Source: Psychroserpens ponticola
Lineage (GTDB): Bacteria > Bacteroidota > Bacteroidia > Flavobacteriales > Flavobacteriaceae
Length of the DNA stretch: 64,000 nucleotides
Reading direction: 5' to 3'
Assembly (NCBI RefSeq): GCF_023556315.2
Contig: NZ_CP116221.1
Coordinates: 1,685,001 to 1,749,000, forward strand
Below the pieces are notes generated by a model, which was not told the origin of the DNA, ran no database searches, and saw only the letters and a list, made by a program, of their open reading frames with translations. The translations under genes were made by a program, and so were the position numbers. Below are positions 16,319-24,785 of this stretch, piece by piece (positions within the stretch are counted from its first letter, which is position 1; every line of letters starts with the position of its first letter).

Positions 16319-17158
16319 TTATGGAATCCATTTTTTATCGAAGTTTGGCTTACGCTTTTCTAAAAATGCATCACGACCTTCTTTAGCTTCCTCTGTCATA
16401 TATGCCAAACGTGTAGCTTCACCTGCAAATACTTGTTGGCCAACCATGCCATCATCTGTTAAATTCATTGCAAATTTTAGCATCTTAATTGATGTAGGTG
16501 ATTTGGCTAATATTTCTTGAGCCCATTCATAAGCTGTATCTTCTAATTCGTTATGAGGAATTACAGCATTAACCATTCCCATATCGTAAGCTTCTTGAGC
16601 TGAATAATTTCTTCCGAGGAAAAAGATCTCACGAGCCCTCTTTTGTCCGACCATTTTAGCTAAATACGCAGAACCATAGCCACCATCAAAACTGGTAACA
16701 TCTGCATCTGTCTGCTTAAAAATGGCATGTTCTTTACTTGCTAAAGTTAAATCACAAACCACATGCAAGCTATGACCTCCACCAACAGCCCAACCAGGTA
16801 CCACAGCGATAACTGCTTTTGGCATGAATCTAATTAAACGTTGAACCTCAAGAATGTTTAAACGATGATAACCATCTTCACCAACATAACCTTGATGACC
16901 TCTAGCTTTTTGATCGCCTCCAGAACAAAAACTCCAAATCCCATCTTTGGTCGATGGACCTTCAGCTGATAATAATACAACACCAATATTTACATCTTCA
17001 TTTGCATCATAAAACGCGTCGTAAAGTTCACTAGTCGTTTTTGGTCTAAAAGCATTTCTAATATCTGGGCGATTAAATGCAATTCTGGCTACTCCATTGC
17101 GTTTTTTATAGGTGATATCTTCATAGGTTTTTACTGTAACCCATTCTGTAGTATTCAT
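16319..17158 (-). CDS. menB: 1,4-Dihydroxy-2-naphthoyl-CoA synthase
   Basis: Crotonase-superfamily enzyme of 279 residues, full length. Family-specific segments are IAFNRPDIRNAFRP, WSFCSGGDQKARG (oxyanion region), GWAVGGGHSLH and FDGGYGSAYLAKMVGQK. It closes the second naphthoate ring from o-succinylbenzoyl-CoA. A TATTTTTG -7 box lies 18 bp upstream of the start. It forms an operon with menA. Confidence 0.95.
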   Translation of the reverse strand: MNTTEWVTVKTYEDITYKKRNGVARIAFNRPDIRNAFRPKTTSELYDAFYDANEDVNIGVVLLSAEGPSTKDGIWSFCSGGDQKARGHQGYVGEDGYHRLNILEVQRLIRFMPKAVIAVVPGWAVGGGHSLHVVCDLTLASKEHAIFKQTDADVTSFDGGYGSAYLAKMVGQKRAREIFFLGRNYSAQEAYDMGMVNAVIPHNELEDTAYEWAQEILAKSPTSIKMLKFAMNLTDDGMVGQQVFAGEATRLAYMTEEAKEGRDAFLEKRKPNFDKKWIP

Positions 17159-17176
17159 ATTGTAATCTGTTTAGCA

Positions 17177-17184
17177 CAAAAATA
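17177..17184 (-). promoter_or_regulatory. -7 promoter box for menBA
   Basis: The minus strand reads TATTTTTG, a match to TAnnTTTG, 18 bp upstream of the menB start codon. Confidence 0.45.
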
Positions 17185-17354
17185 CTGCTTTTATATATAA
17201 TATGCATGAACAAAACACCCAAAACAAGATATATAAACGTATAACATTCTCATATTTAATTTTTATGTGACTAGTTTATAAAATCTGTGTCTAAAGTATT
17301 GGTACTGATTTAAGTATCATTAAAAATTAGTAAAACAAAAAGATATTTAGGGAT

Positions 17355-17783
17355 ATGACTATTGTAGATTCAAACGTTGGTTCACAAATTTTAAAGCAAG
17401 AACAATCTGAAGCAGGAACGCTTCACTTTTTTAATCACATTGCAGTGGTTGAGTTTTACGAAGGCTTGCATGTTGATTTAAATTCTGGTAGACAAACAAT
17501 CAATGATTTAATGAATTATTTCGGAACTACTAAACCATTTGGCTTAATAGCAAACCGAGTTAATTCTTATTCTATTTCATTATTAGATACAACTGAAGTA
17601 AAATCCATTTTTCCAAATATGGTTGCTTATGGTGTTGTAAGTCATAATGAAGCAGGACGAATGAATGCTATAATTGAAAGCAGTTTTTGCTCATCTAATG
17701 GTATTAGTTTTGACAATTTATATGAAGGATTAGATGCTGTTTATTTAAGAGTGATAAACAAATTAAACACTTATTTGAACTAA
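17355..17783 (+). CDS. Conserved small protein of unknown function, paralog of the next gene
   Basis: A 142-residue soluble protein with no signal peptide or membrane segment. The alternating beta/alpha pattern is reminiscent of SpoIIAA/STAS-like proteins (weak inference). It shares FGLIANRVNSYSI with FGFIANRKNSYSI in the downstream gene at 17978, plus the opening pattern of a GxLxFFxH beta strand and a C-terminal amphipathic helix, so the two are tandem paralogs. It lies on the plus strand inside the minus-strand men cluster. No catalytic motif is visible. Confidence 0.72.
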   Translation: MTIVDSNVGSQILKQEQSEAGTLHFFNHIAVVEFYEGLHVDLNSGRQTINDLMNYFGTTKPFGLIANRVNSYSISLLDTTEVKSIFPNMVAYGVVSHNEAGRMNAIIESSFCSSNGISFDNLYEGLDAVYLRVINKLNTYLN

Positions 17784-17947
17784 TTTTAATATCAAAAATT
17801 TCTTATTAATTTGCTCTATCTGGTTATTTCTGCTCAATAATTCTCACAAATTGATGTTCAATTTGTATATATATCATGCTTATAATAAGAAGTAAATAAT
17901 AATGAAATTCACGAAAAATTAATCTTGAATATACTGCTTAAGTGAGA

Positions 17948-17955
17948 TATATTTG
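17948..17955 (+). promoter_or_regulatory. -7 promoter box for the gene at 17978
   Basis: TATATTTG matches TAnnTTTG and ends 22 bp before the start codon. This suggests that the second paralog has its own promoter in the 194-bp gap after the first; nothing else is evident in that gap. Confidence 0.5.
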
Positions 17956-17977
17956 TAATCCCTATATAACATAAATT

Positions 17978-18397
17978 ATGTCGATTATTGATTCCCCATA
18001 CCATGATCAACTTATTCATCAAGAAACTGTAGCCTTAGGTGAATTGTATTTTTTCAAGCACTTTTTCATTGCTGAATTTAATGAAGGTATAAATATTACT
18101 TTTGAAAATTTTGATTCTGTTAGAATCCTAATTGAAACCCATTTTGGAGATTCAGAGTTTGGTTTTATTGCAAATAGAAAAAACTCTTATTCAATAGTAA
18201 TTACAGATGCACCACAATTCAATTCTACATTCAAGAATTTAAAAGCTTATGCTACTGTAACTTATACTTCTTTTGCTAGCAAAATATTTGTTATGGAAAA
18301 CCATTTTTTTAAGTTTAATAGACGTAATTTCAATAATTTAGATGATGCTATTCATTGGATTAAAGACAATATGAAAAAAACTAACGAGGAAGTTTAA
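17978..18397 (+). CDS. Conserved small protein of unknown function, paralog of the previous gene
   Basis: A 139-residue soluble protein similar along its length to the gene at 17355; the best-conserved block is FGFIANRKNSYSIVITD. A SpoIIAA/STAS-like fold is possible but not demonstrated. Its stop codon overlaps the stop of the convergent S1-domain gene by 4 bp (TTAA), leaving no room for a terminator. The region is AT rich like its surroundings, with no sign of transfer. Confidence 0.7.
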   Translation: MSIIDSPYHDQLIHQETVALGELYFFKHFFIAEFNEGINITFENFDSVRILIETHFGDSEFGFIANRKNSYSIVITDAPQFNSTFKNLKAYATVTYTSFASKIFVMENHFFKFNRRNFNNLDDAIHWIKDNMKKTNEEV

Positions 18398-19224
18398 TTG
18401 AGATAAATACCATCGTTCTTGATTTCAATTAATCGCTGTCTATAAAGTGATCCAATAGCTTTTTTGAAATTCTTTTTACTCATTTCCAATTCATCTTTAA
18501 TCTGATCTGGATTGGATTTATCTGTTAAAGCCAAAAAGCCATCACTATCTTCTAATATATGTAGGATTTTTTCAGCATTAGGTTCAATATTTCTATATCC
18601 AATCTGGCCTAATTTAATATCTAGTTTGTTATCATGACGTACTTTTTTCACAATACCTTTTAGTTTGTCGCCAACACTTAGTTCTTTGTAAATATCATCT
18701 TTAAAAATCAATCCTTGATGAAGTTTATTAACGATAACGTTCATACCAAGTTCTGAAGGATGCGAAACAATCAAATCTACTTCATCAAATTGCTGTACAG
18801 TAAGATCTTTATTATCTAAAAAGCTGTTGGTTTTGCTTGAAGCAACTAATCGACCTGATTCTTCATCTAAATAACAAAAAATTAAGTACCAGCCTCCAGC
18901 TTTCATTTTAAATGCTTGTTCTCTAAAGGGGCAAAATAATTCTTTAACCATTCCCCAATCTAAAAAAGCGCCATGATCTGTGACTTGATTACAACGTAAA
19001 ACCGCAAAATTATTAACAGTAACAAAAGGTTCATCGGTTACAGCAACTGGTCTTTCTTCATTGTCTAGATATACAAAAACTTCTATAGGTTCCCAGATTT
19101 TAAATTCTTCAGGAACATATCTGTTTGGTAATAATACTTCATTTCCATCGGCATCTGCAAGGTATAATCCTTGTTCACTTTCTCGAAGTATTTCTAGCGT
19201 ATTGTATTCTCCAACTTTTATCAT
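18394..19224 (-). CDS. CvfB-like S1 RNA-binding protein
   Basis: A 276-residue protein of the CvfB/YitL family. It has consecutive S1-like OB domains (about 1-65, 68-135 and 145-215; the third includes VGDKLKGIVKKVRHDNKLDIKLG) and a C-terminal winged helix (about 225-276, DQIKDELEMSKKNFKKAIGSLYRQRLIEI). CvfB proteins bind RNA and influence virulence-factor expression in Gram-positives; the role in flavobacteria is unclear. A perfect TATCTTTG -7 box is only 4 bp from the start codon, so its mRNA may be leaderless. Confidence 0.88.
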   Translation of the reverse strand: MIKVGEYNTLEILRESEQGLYLADADGNEVLLPNRYVPEEFKIWEPIEVFVYLDNEERPVAVTDEPFVTVNNFAVLRCNQVTDHGAFLDWGMVKELFCPFREQAFKMKAGGWYLIFCYLDEESGRLVASSKTNSFLDNKDLTVQQFDEVDLIVSHPSELGMNVIVNKLHQGLIFKDDIYKELSVGDKLKGIVKKVRHDNKLDIKLGQIGYRNIEPNAEKILHILEDSDGFLALTDKSNPDQIKDELEMSKKNFKKAIGSLYRQRLIEIKNDGIYLN

Positions 19225-19228
19225 GTGA

Positions 19229-19236
19229 CAAAGATA
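19229..19236 (-). promoter_or_regulatory. -7 promoter box for the CvfB-like gene, implying a leaderless mRNA
   Basis: The minus strand reads TATCTTTG, an exact match to TAnnTTTG. Only 4 bp separate it from the ATG at 19224, so transcription should start at or next to the A of the start codon. Confidence 0.6.
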
Positions 19237-19259
19237 CAGATATTACATATTAGAACTAA

Positions 19260-19298
19260 AAAAAGCGTTAGAATTCTAAGTGAATCACAACGCTTTTT
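19260..19298 (-). terminator. Intrinsic terminator after the DUF2853 gene
   Basis: AAAAAGCGTT and AACGCTTTTT form a 10-bp stem around a 19-nt loop. On the minus strand it ends in a TTTTTTT run. It lies 20 bp downstream of the DUF2853 stop. Confidence 0.8.
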
Positions 19299-19318
19299 AT
19301 ACTTATAAAAGTTAGCAA

Positions 19319-19657
19319 TTAATATGCAGACTCTTTTTTAAAGTGTTTAGTCAATAAATAATAAACTACAGCTCTGTATTTGTTTCTATTAGACTTCCCG
19401 TAAATTTCCATAACAGAAGCAATCCCTTTGTCTAAATCTGCACTATCATTTAAACCAAGTTTCTTGATTAAGAAGTTGTTTTTTACTGTAGCAAGTTCTG
19501 AATCATCAGATCCTGAAACTGTAGCAGAATCAGCATTATATATTGATGGTCCACAACCTATAGTTACTTTAGTTAATAAATCCATATCAGGATTTACGCC
19601 ACATTTATCTTTTAAGTCTGCAGCATACTTTACGATTAATTCGTCTCTTTTACTCAT
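19319..19657 (-). CDS. DUF2853 family protein
   Basis: A 112-residue soluble helical protein of the DUF2853 type (PF11015), recognised from MSKRDELIVKYAADL, GVNPDMDLLTKVTIGCGPSIYN and the C-terminal YRAVVYYLLTKHF. The function is unknown. It sits between menD and the CvfB-like gene and is followed by its own terminator. Confidence 0.8.
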   Translation of the reverse strand: MSKRDELIVKYAADLKDKCGVNPDMDLLTKVTIGCGPSIYNADSATVSGSDDSELATVKNNFLIKKLGLNDSADLDKGIASVMEIYGKSNRNKYRAVVYYLLTKHFKKESAY

Positions 19658-19742
19658 GTTATAATTTTTTGTGTTTTAAAAAGCTACCTTAAAGATAGTC
19701 AATTTTAAGACACATAAATTATGGAAATGTCACAAATAACAT

Positions 19743-21503
19743 TTATTTAATATAATTGAAATAGTCTAAAAGAATATTATCATTTTCAGTTCTAGGTGTA
19801 AACACTTCAAGTAGTTTTGGCGAATTTGAAGATTTATAGAATTCATTAAGGCAAATTGTTAACTCTGCTTCATTAGAAGCTTTGCTGTATTCAAAATCGT
19901 ACATTTTGCATAAATGCTTTGCTGTTAATTGATGTGTTGTTTCAAAATAGTGATCAAAATTATCTGTGTTTTTATGTCCAGGCAAAATCCTGAAAATACC
20001 GCCTCCTTGATTATTAATGACTATTATTCTGAAGGTATTCGGAATGTAATTATTCCATAATGCATTGCTATCATAAAAGAAACTTAAGTCTCCTGTAATA
20101 AACGTAGTTTGTTTATTTGCAGCAACTGCACAACCAATTGCTGTAGATGTACTGCCATCTATGCCACTAGTTCCTCGATTACAAAATACTTCTAATGACG
20201 AATTTAATTTGAATAGTTGAGTGTATCGTATGGCAGAACTATTACCAAGCTGAAGTATGGTTTTATTAGGAATCGCTTTAAGTAAGTCGTTAAACACTTT
20301 AAAATCTGAAAATGGAATCTCTTTCATGTATTCCATATGTTTTTTACGTCTGTGCTTTTTAACTAAAGTCCAACTATCAAAATATGGGCTTTTTGCTACA
20401 TGAGTTATTTTTGACAAAAACTCAGAAAAAAATTGATTTGGAGTAACTTCAAGATGTTTTGTTAGACAGAAAAATGTGTCATTGGCTCTCTTCTCATCAA
20501 TATGCCAATGCTGTTTTGGTTTATGAGTTCGTAAAAAAGCTTTAATTTTTTTAGACACAATCATGCCTCCAAATGTGACTAAAATATCTGGTTGAAGTGT
20601 TTTTATTTCCGCTTCAGATAAAGGCGCAATCATTTTATCGATACTCGGAAAAAAATTAGGATGATGTAAATTAGACGTTGTTTCTGTAAAGACCAAAACG
20701 CCATCATCATCTGCGAGTTCTTCTAATAGTTTTTGTTCAATTGAATTGGGTTCTAAAACACCAACTAAAATTAGTTTCCGTTTAGCTACAAACCATTCAT
20801 CAACACAATCATCTAATTCAGATTCATCAATTTTAGAAACAATACGCTCTAATAAATCAATTTTTGGTTTCACTGTTAAGGTCTCAGTAAGTCCATAAAG
20901 AGGCTCGTCAAAAGGAATATTAATATGAACTGGTCCTTTTTTTAGCTTGGCTAAATTCAAAGCTGTATTAATTTCAGTTTCATTAAACGATTGAATGCCT
21001 TGTTGCAAACCTAATATACGTTCTAATTTGTTTTCTAAATTTTTGAAAATAGGTAATTCGTCTTTTTTAGGTAGGTTACTTTCGTCTTTAAGATCTAACT
21101 TTAAATTCGCAGCATATAAAATATGATTTTCAAAAACATTTTTCTGATTAATTGTTTGTCCATCACCAATATTAATCAAGTGTTTTGGTCGATCTGCAGA
21201 CAATACAACTAAAGGAATATCGCTATAAAATGCTTCAGCAATTGCAGGATAATAATTGAGCAAAGCACTTCCAGAAGTACAAACTACAGCAACTGTTTCT
21301 TTAGTTTGTTGCGCCATTCCTAATGCAAAAAAAGCAGCACAGCGCTCATCTACAATGCTATAACATGAAAAATAATCATCATTAGTAAAGCCAATCGTTA
21401 AAGGTGCATTTCTGCTTCCAGGAGAAATAACAATATGCTTAATATTTTTGAGTTTGCATAACTGAACAACAGTTTGTGCCAAAGGAATTTTTGAGTAAAC
21501 CAT
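19743..21503 (-). CDS. menD: 2-Succinyl-5-enolpyruvyl-6-hydroxy-3-cyclohexene-1-carboxylate synthase
   Basis: Thiamine-diphosphate enzyme of 586 residues, full length. The N-terminal PYR domain shows VISPGSRNAPLTIGF and CTSGSALLNYYPAIAEA. The central domain includes KGPVHINIPFDEPLY. The C-terminal PP domain carries the ThDP/Mg motif from GDLSFFYDSNALWNN to VINNQGGGIFRILPG (starting near residue 455). It condenses isochorismate with 2-oxoglutarate. It follows menF by 30 bp in a menI-menF-menD operon. Confidence 0.96.
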   Translation of the reverse strand: MVYSKIPLAQTVVQLCKLKNIKHIVISPGSRNAPLTIGFTNDDYFSCYSIVDERCAAFFALGMAQQTKETVAVVCTSGSALLNYYPAIAEAFYSDIPLVVLSADRPKHLINIGDGQTINQKNVFENHILYAANLKLDLKDESNLPKKDELPIFKNLENKLERILGLQQGIQSFNETEINTALNLAKLKKGPVHINIPFDEPLYGLTETLTVKPKIDLLERIVSKIDESELDDCVDEWFVAKRKLILVGVLEPNSIEQKLLEELADDDGVLVFTETTSNLHHPNFFPSIDKMIAPLSEAEIKTLQPDILVTFGGMIVSKKIKAFLRTHKPKQHWHIDEKRANDTFFCLTKHLEVTPNQFFSEFLSKITHVAKSPYFDSWTLVKKHRRKKHMEYMKEIPFSDFKVFNDLLKAIPNKTILQLGNSSAIRYTQLFKLNSSLEVFCNRGTSGIDGSTSTAIGCAVAANKQTTFITGDLSFFYDSNALWNNYIPNTFRIIVINNQGGGIFRILPGHKNTDNFDHYFETTHQLTAKHLCKMYDFEYSKASNEAELTICLNEFYKSSNSPKLLEVFTPRTENDNILLDYFNYIK

Positions 21504-21533
21504 AACGACAAAATTAAGAAAAAAATAGCTTGC

Positions 21534-22649
21534 TTAAGACATCAAAACCTGCTTCATGGTTTCGGCTTTTGAAACGGTTTCATCCCATTCATGTTCTGGA
21601 ATAGAATCTTTAGTAATTCCGCCTCCAACATAAATAAGCGCTTGATTATTTTTAATTTGCATGCAACGTAGGTTGACGAATAAGTTAGTCACTGTTTTAA
21701 CAGAATGGTAAGCATTATTCTCAACATTTCGCCTGTTTGTGTTTCTAGAGGTTGTTTCCATTACATTTAACTCACCTAAAAATCCTGTATAATATTCACG
21801 ATTATAAGATTCATTCTCTAGAATAAACGCTTTGGCTTCGTTTACTGGTAATCCACAAACCGCAGGAGTTGGATGCAATTTTTTTAAAATGGTGTGTAAA
21901 CTAGCATTCAAAACTCCACTAACATTAGATTGCAAATGCAAAATATGACCAGCTTTTACAGTTTTAGCTTCGGTAACAGACAAATGATTCACATAAGGTT
22001 TTAAGCAAGATTCTATATAATCTGTAACAAATTGTTGCTCATCTTTTTCTTTCGTATTCCAAGTCACCTCTAAAGAATCCTTATAAGATTGTGTTCCTGC
22101 TAAAGCCATTGTTTTAAAACGATTTCCTGACATGTGAATTAATGTTTCAGGAGTTGCACCCAACCATAATCCAACTTTTGGATGATACCAACAATACACA
22201 AAGGCATTTGGATAGTTTTGTAGTAATTTTTTAAAAGCTGAAAGGAATTGATTTTCAGAAAAAGGAATAGCTTCACATCTTGATAGCACAACTTTTTGCA
22301 AGTGCTTCATTCCTATAGATTCGATTCCTTTTTGTACTAAATTGACATGTGTGCGTTTGTCTGTCTCATCAGTTTTTATTTGATTTTGTGATGAATTATT
22401 CAATAATAAACTATTAAAATCACAGCATTTAGTTTCAGAATGTTCTAAAGGAATTAAAACCGTTTGACTTGAATCCTCAAAAGGTGCAAATACAAACCCT
22501 TTGTCCTCAAAACCTTGAGTTGAGTATAAGGCATCAGTATTCTGAAGCATAGCTTTAACTCTTGAATCGTTAGGTTTTCTATAGGCTACAAAAGGTAAAT
22601 TATTAGTGTACTGATTTTTAATATGTGAAAAGAAATCTTCTAGAAACAT
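21534..22649 (-). CDS. menF: Isochorismate synthase (chorismate-binding enzyme)
   Basis: Chorismate-binding-domain protein of 371 residues. Visible signatures are MALAGTQSYKD, the NTKEKDEQQFVTDYI helix, TPAVCGLPVNEAKAFI, EYYTGFLGEL and YVGGGITKDSIPEHEWDET. The absence of a glutaminase domain and the position beside menD identify it as isochorismate synthase for menaquinone rather than anthranilate or aminodeoxychorismate synthase. It starts 3 bp after the menI stop codon, so the two are cotranscribed. Confidence 0.92.
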   Translation of the reverse strand: MFLEDFFSHIKNQYTNNLPFVAYRKPNDSRVKAMLQNTDALYSTQGFEDKGFVFAPFEDSSQTVLIPLEHSETKCCDFNSLLLNNSSQNQIKTDETDKRTHVNLVQKGIESIGMKHLQKVVLSRCEAIPFSENQFLSAFKKLLQNYPNAFVYCWYHPKVGLWLGATPETLIHMSGNRFKTMALAGTQSYKDSLEVTWNTKEKDEQQFVTDYIESCLKPYVNHLSVTEAKTVKAGHILHLQSNVSGVLNASLHTILKKLHPTPAVCGLPVNEAKAFILENESYNREYYTGFLGELNVMETTSRNTNRRNVENNAYHSVKTVTNLFVNLRCMQIKNNQALIYVGGGITKDSIPEHEWDETVSKAETMKQVLMS

Positions 22650-22652
22650 TTA

Positions 22653-23078
22653 TTATTTCTGTTTTGGGAGTGCAATGGTCGTTAATTTACAAACAGACAC
22701 CAAATTATCATGTTCATCTGTTATCCTAATATCTAACAATTGTGTTGTTCTTCCTTTGTGAATAAATGTTGCTTTAGCATAAATAAAACCCTCTTTTACA
22801 CTTTTTAAATGATTCGCAGTAATTTCAATTCCACGAACAAAAAATTGTTCTATATCTATAAAAATATGAGCAGCAAAACTACCAACGCTTTCAGCTAAAG
22901 CAGCTGTAGCTCCTCCATGTAAAACACCATCTGGCTGATGAACTCTTGGTGTGACTGGCATACGAGCGACCAAGAAATCTTCACCATAATCTATCATTTC
23001 AATAGAAAGTGTTTCCATTAAAGTATTTTTACTTACCAATTTGGCTTGGGCCAATATATCTTCTTTAGATAATTGCAT
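22653..23078 (-). CDS. menI: Hotdog thioesterase, probable DHNA-CoA thioesterase
   Basis: A PaaI-type hotdog thioesterase of 141 residues. The motif LHGGATAALAESVGS places His54 and Glu63 as the likely catalytic residues, equal in position and context to those of E. coli MenI (YdiI). VRGIEITANHLKSVKEG also follows MenI closely. It would release 1,4-dihydroxy-2-naphthoate from the MenB product before MenA acts. First gene of the menI-menF-menD operon, with a TACTTTTG -7 box upstream. The context makes MenI much likelier than a phenylacetate-pathway thioesterase. Confidence 0.86.
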   Translation of the reverse strand: MQLSKEDILAQAKLVSKNTLMETLSIEMIDYGEDFLVARMPVTPRVHQPDGVLHGGATAALAESVGSFAAHIFIDIEQFFVRGIEITANHLKSVKEGFIYAKATFIHKGRTTQLLDIRITDEHDNLVSVCKLTTIALPKQK

Positions 23079-23106
23079 AGAATTACTGTATTTTTAAAGT
23101 CGATAA

Positions 23107-23114
23107 CAAAAGTA
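23107..23114 (-). promoter_or_regulatory. -7 promoter box for the menI-menF-menD operon
   Basis: The minus strand reads TACTTTTG, matching TAnnTTTG, 28 bp upstream of the menI ATG. It is only 4 bp from the start of the divergent hydrolase gene, so the -33 region would lie inside that coding sequence. Confidence 0.5.
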
Positions 23115-23118
23115 CAAA

Positions 23119-23754
23119 ATGAATTCTACTGAAAAAGAAATTTATTACAGCATTAACAACAGTTATTCTACGTTAAATGAACTCACCAAAAACACAAAAA
23201 ATGTATGGTTTGTTTGTCATGGTATGGGGTATTTGAGTCGTTATTTTATTCAGTATTTTAAAGGACTTGATCCAGATGATAATTATATAATAGCACCTCA
23301 AGCACAAAGTAAATATTACCAAGCTCCAAAATTTAGACATGTTGGTGCAAGTTGGTTAACAAAGGAAAATACGTTTGTAGAAACGGAAAATGTCATGACC
23401 TATTTTGATGCTATATTTGAAAAGGAGTCCATTCCTAAAGATAAAAAATTGATTGTATTTGGCTATTCTCAAGGTGTAAGTGTGGCCATGCGATATCTTG
23501 TGAAACGGAAATTACAATGTAGCCAACTTGTATTGCATTCTGGAGGTATTCCTAAAGAATTAGTGCCTCATGATTTTGAATTTTTAAACACTAAAACGAC
23601 ACTTATTTATGGTACTCAAGATGAATATTTAAATGATGAACGTATTGCTTATGAAACTGAAAGAGCGACATCATTATTTGGCAATAATTTGAATATTCTA
23701 CCGTTTGATGGCAAACATGTTGTTAATCTAGAATTGATAAATAAATTGGTTTAA
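23119..23754 (+). CDS. Alpha/beta hydrolase (carboxylesterase-like)
   Basis: A 211-residue alpha/beta-fold hydrolase. The nucleophile elbow is FGYSQGVSVAMRYL (Ser about 118), the oxyanion region is WFVCHGMGYLS and the late His is in DGKHVVNLE. The organisation resembles small phospholipase/carboxylesterases (PF02230). It is divergent from menI; although MenH is also an alpha/beta hydrolase, the sequence lacks MenH-like features I would recognise, so I do not assign it to the pathway. No signal peptide. Confidence 0.8.
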   Translation: MNSTEKEIYYSINNSYSTLNELTKNTKNVWFVCHGMGYLSRYFIQYFKGLDPDDNYIIAPQAQSKYYQAPKFRHVGASWLTKENTFVETENVMTYFDAIFEKESIPKDKKLIVFGYSQGVSVAMRYLVKRKLQCSQLVLHSGGIPKELVPHDFEFLNTKTTLIYGTQDEYLNDERIAYETERATSLFGNNLNILPFDGKHVVNLELINKLV

Positions 23755-23795
23755 AATAGAGATTCCACTTTCATGGAATAACAAAAAATATATGA

Positions 23796-24368
23796 ATGAA
23801 TATGCCAACCTTAGAAAACGAACGCGTTAGATTATCACCTTTATCACTTGATAATTACCACCATTTGATTACAATTGCTCAAGAAGATAAATTGATTTAT
23901 TATTCACCAAGTGATATTACAACTTCAGAAAAACTTAGAAACTATGTCGAAGTTGCACTTGAAGGCATTCAGAATAAAACTGTCATGCCATTTATAATTT
24001 ATGACAAAGTAAAACAACAATATGCAGGAAGTTCTAGGTTTGGTTTAATAAATTGGAAAAATAAAGTTTTGCATATTGGATGGACTTGGATTGGTCATGA
24101 GTTTCAAGGTACAGGATTAAACAAACACATGAAAGATGTAATGCTTAGTTATGCTTTTGAAACTCTTGAATTTGAAAAGGTAGAATTTAGAATAGATGAA
24201 CGCAACCAAAAATCAAGAAAAGCTGTTGAAAAATTGGGTGCTTCATTAGAAGGCATCTTAATAAAAGACACCTTAATGAATGATGGATTTAGACGTAGTA
24301 CCTGTTGTTATGGAATTTTAAAAGACGAATGGCCAGCAATTAAAACTTCTATTTTTAAAACAGTTTAG
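23796..24368 (+). CDS. GNAT family N-acetyltransferase (RimJ/RimL type)
   Basis: A 190-residue acetyltransferase of the RimJ/RimL-like subgroup (PF13302). LENERVRLSPLSLDNYHHL is the usual opening, GWTWIGHEFQGTGLNKHMK carries the acetyl-CoA pyrophosphate-binding loop, and VEFRIDERNQKSRKAVEKLGA is the conserved final block. It acetylates an amine or protein N-terminus; the substrate is unknown. Start at 23796 is used, though the second ATG at 23802 is equally possible. Its stop overlaps that of the convergent YtxH gene by 4 bp. Confidence 0.87.
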   Translation: MNMPTLENERVRLSPLSLDNYHHLITIAQEDKLIYYSPSDITTSEKLRNYVEVALEGIQNKTVMPFIIYDKVKQQYAGSSRFGLINWKNKVLHIGWTWIGHEFQGTGLNKHMKDVMLSYAFETLEFEKVEFRIDERNQKSRKAVEKLGASLEGILIKDTLMNDGFRRSTCCYGILKDEWPAIKTSIFKTV

Positions 24369-24685
24369 CTTGTTTGCTGAAGTGTTTTATTTTTTTCTTT
24401 TAAAATAGCTAACTGCTTTTCTAAAAATGTAATGGCTTGTTCCGTTTTATAACTTGTTTTAGAGGCCATATCTTTAATTTCTTGTTTTAGAGTTTCTTTA
24501 CCAGAACTAGCTACTTTTGATAAATCGTCTTTAACTTCTATCAAATCACTCGACAACTGGTTTTTTATGTCCTTCCCTTCTTTCTTTAGTTGACTTCTAG
24601 TCGCACTTCCTTTTTCTGGCGCTAGTAAAACTCCAGCTGCTGCTCCAATTAATACTCCTAGTACAATTGCTCCTTTATGAATCAT
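24365..24685 (-). CDS. YtxH domain protein
   Basis: A 106-residue protein with one N-terminal membrane-inserting glycine/alanine-rich helix (VLGVLIGAAAGVLLAPEKGS, about 8-27), the YtxH signature (PF12732), followed by a long charged amphipathic helix likely to form a coiled coil. Such proteins are often general-stress induced in Firmicutes; the role in flavobacteria is unknown. Confidence 0.85.
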   Translation of the reverse strand: MIHKGAIVLGVLIGAAAGVLLAPEKGSATRSQLKKEGKDIKNQLSSDLIEVKDDLSKVASSGKETLKQEIKDMASKTSYKTEQAITFLEKQLAILKEKNKTLQQTS

Positions 24686-24785
24686 ATTTTTTCTTTTAAT
24701 TAGACTTGTTTAATTTATTCGTCGTAAAACGCCTCTTTTTGTTACAAACAAACTATAAATCAACCACTTATTGTATGAAATTTAT

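Noticed and set aside
23119-23754. Alpha/beta hydrolase as a possible MenH
   Set aside because: It is next to menI, but the oxyanion and nucleophile regions look like a carboxylesterase, and I see no MenH-specific sequence.
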